From an uncultured Shinella sp. (GTDB lineage Bacteria > Pseudomonadota > Alphaproteobacteria > Rhizobiales > Rhizobiaceae): a stretch of DNA of 27,918 nucleotides. The first letter of the stretch is position 1; every line of letters begins with the position of its first letter. Shown here piece by piece: positions 26,832 through 27,918 of the stretch. The notes below the pieces were generated by a model. It was not told the DNA's origin and did not search any database. It was given only the letters and a program-made list of their open reading frames with translations. The translations under genes and the position numbers were made by a program. The stretch spans positions 1-27,918 of the forward strand of contig NZ_CAMLFY010000052.1 in assembly GCF_946479415.1 (NCBI RefSeq). Direction: 5' to 3'.

Positions 26832-26848
26832 TGCCCATTGCGTGGGCA
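26832..26848. promoter_or_regulatory. Palindrome before the MFS exporter gene
   Basis: TGCCCA, five bases, TGGGCA, ending 22 bases before the exporter start codon. It could be an operator or an RNA hairpin. The wider gap 26613-26870 holds no gene that I can see, and the direct repeat CTGACA near 26691-26707 is short. Confidence 0.35.
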
Positions 26849-26870
26849 CTGTTCTTTTCGAGGTCGTTGC

Positions 26871-27918
26871 ATGATCGATGCCAGGTCCACCCGGCGGGGG
26901 CTCTTTCTCGTCTTCATGATCATGTTCCTCGATGTGATCGGCATCGCCATCATCATGCCGGTGCTGCCGGCCTATCTGCGCGAACTGACGGGCGACGATC
27001 TCAGCCAGGCGGCGATCGATGGCGGCTGGCTGCTTTTGGTCTATGCCGGCATGCAATTCCTCTTCGCGCCCTTCATCGGCAATCTGTCGGATCGTTTCGG
27101 TCGTCGTCCGGTGCTGCTGGCCTGCATTCTCACCTTCGCGATCGACAATCTCATCTGCGCGCTGGCGACGAGCTATTGGATGCTGTTCATCGGGCGGGTG
27201 CTGGCGGGCATCAGCGGCGCGAGCTTCGGCACGGCGGCCGCCTATATCGCCGATGTCTCGACGGATGAAACGCGGGCCAAGAATTTCGGGCTGATGGGCA
27301 TCGCCTTCGGCACGGGCTTTGCGCTCGGCCCGGTCATCGGCGGCCTGCTCGGCGAGTTTGGGCCGCGCATTCCGTTCTATGGCGCGGCGGTGCTGGCCTT
27401 CTTCAACTTCGTGGCGGCGTATTTTCTGCTGCCGGAAAGCCTGGTGGCGGCAAACCGGCGCCATTTCGAGCTTTCCCGCGCAAATCCGCTCGGTGCCCTA
27501 TTGCAGATGCGGCAATATCCCGGTGTGCTCTGGGTCGGCTTCGTCTTCTTCTGCTACTGGCTGGCCCATGCCGTCTATCCCGCCGTCTGGCCCTTCGTGG
27601 CCGCTCTCCGCTACGGCTGGAGCGAAGGGCAGATCGGCCTGTCGCTCGGCGTCTTCGGTGTCGGCGGTGCCGTCGTCATGGCCTTCGTGCTGCCGCGCGT
27701 CCTGCCCCGGCTCGGCGAGTTCCGCACGGCTGCCATCGGGCTTGCCTTTGCCGTGCTCGGCCTTTCCGGCTACGCCGCGTCCTATCAGGGCTGGATGGTC
27801 TATGCGGTCATTCTGCTGACGGCGCTCGAAAGCCTTGCCGATCCGCCGCTGCGCTCCATCGCATCGGCCCGCGTGCCGCCTTCGGCGCAGGGCGAGTTGC
27901 AGGGCGCGCTGACCAGCG
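26871..27918 (+). CDS. TetA-like MFS drug/proton antiporter (partial, runs off the window)
   Basis: The first 349 codons of a major facilitator transporter of the TCR/Tet(A) type (DHA1, drug:H+ antiporter), normally about 400 residues with twelve helices. The start has FLVFMIMFLDVIGIAIIMPV, with the aspartate of helix 1. The cytoplasmic loop motif A is LSDRFGRRPVLL, the second loop has FIGRVLAGISGASFGTAA, and motif C-like GIAFGTGFALGPVIGG is present. Near the end QGELQGALTS resembles the equivalent region of Tet proteins. A GAGG site is 7 bases before ATG 26871. No adjacent TetR repressor gene is visible in the 258 bases upstream. Tetracycline as substrate is only a family guess. Confidence 0.85.
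   Translation, partial: MIDARSTRRGLFLVFMIMFLDVIGIAIIMPVLPAYLRELTGDDLSQAAIDGGWLLLVYAGMQFLFAPFIGNLSDRFGRRPVLLACILTFAIDNLICALATSYWMLFIGRVLAGISGASFGTAAAYIADVSTDETRAKNFGLMGIAFGTGFALGPVIGGLLGEFGPRIPFYGAAVLAFFNFVAAYFLLPESLVAANRRHFELSRANPLGALLQMRQYPGVLWVGFVFFCYWLAHAVYPAVWPFVAALRYGWSEGQIGLSLGVFGVGGAVVMAFVLPRVLPRLGEFRTAAIGLAFAVLGLSGYAASYQGWMVYAVILLTALESLADPPLRSIASARVPPSAQGELQGALTS

Overview
The window is a GC-rich, gene-dense stretch of an alphaproteobacterial chromosome, most likely from the Rhizobiaceae (Rhizobium, Agrobacterium, Ensifer or Shinella type). The evidence is the block trxB, a VtlR/LsrB-type LysR gene and two tandem AbcR-like small RNAs, followed by lrp, LPS-core glycosyltransferases, greA and carB. 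Protein sequences and an EcfG-type stress promoter agree with this. I see no tRNA, rRNA, CRISPR array, insertion sequence or prophage. The species is not decided.

Left part (1-6200): the tail of a class I aminotransferase converges on a Ca2+/H+ antiporter gene at a shared terminator. An ArsR-type regulator and an Old Yellow Enzyme gene form a minus-strand pair, preceded by a strikingly symmetric nested operator. Next come two AbcR-like sRNAs, each with its own promoter and terminator, then lsrB/vtlR and trxB. A divergent Lrp/AsnC regulator gene follows.

Envelope block (6200-10550): a family 2 glycosyltransferase follows lrp on the plus strand. It converges on the minus-strand series greA, an LpsB-type transferase fused to a second glycosyltransferase (671 aa), and an LpsE-like transferase. 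The greA leader appears to contain an intrinsic terminator.

Stress and housekeeping block (10550-18760): a three-gene plus-strand operon (87-aa protein, CsbD-like protein, short-chain dehydrogenase) has a perfect GGAAC-N16-CGTT EcfG promoter. A convergent gene encodes an exported caspase-like protein with a long Ala-rich helix and a peptidoglycan-binding-like segment. carB follows, ending in a strong terminator.

Right part (18760-27918): accessory enzymes, namely an FAD monooxygenase, a class D beta-lactamase divergent from an AmpR-type regulator, a zinc alcohol dehydrogenase, a DHFR/RibD-like reductase, a membrane LytTR regulator divergent from a DUF2306 membrane protein, a YpfJ-type zinc metallopeptidase, a five-helix membrane protein of unknown role, and a TetA-like MFS exporter cut by the window edge.

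The most interesting items are the nested operator, the greA leader terminator, the fused glycosyltransferase, the EcfG operon, the tandem AbcR RNAs and the AmpR/class D pairing. All functional statements come from reading the sequence; no search was run.
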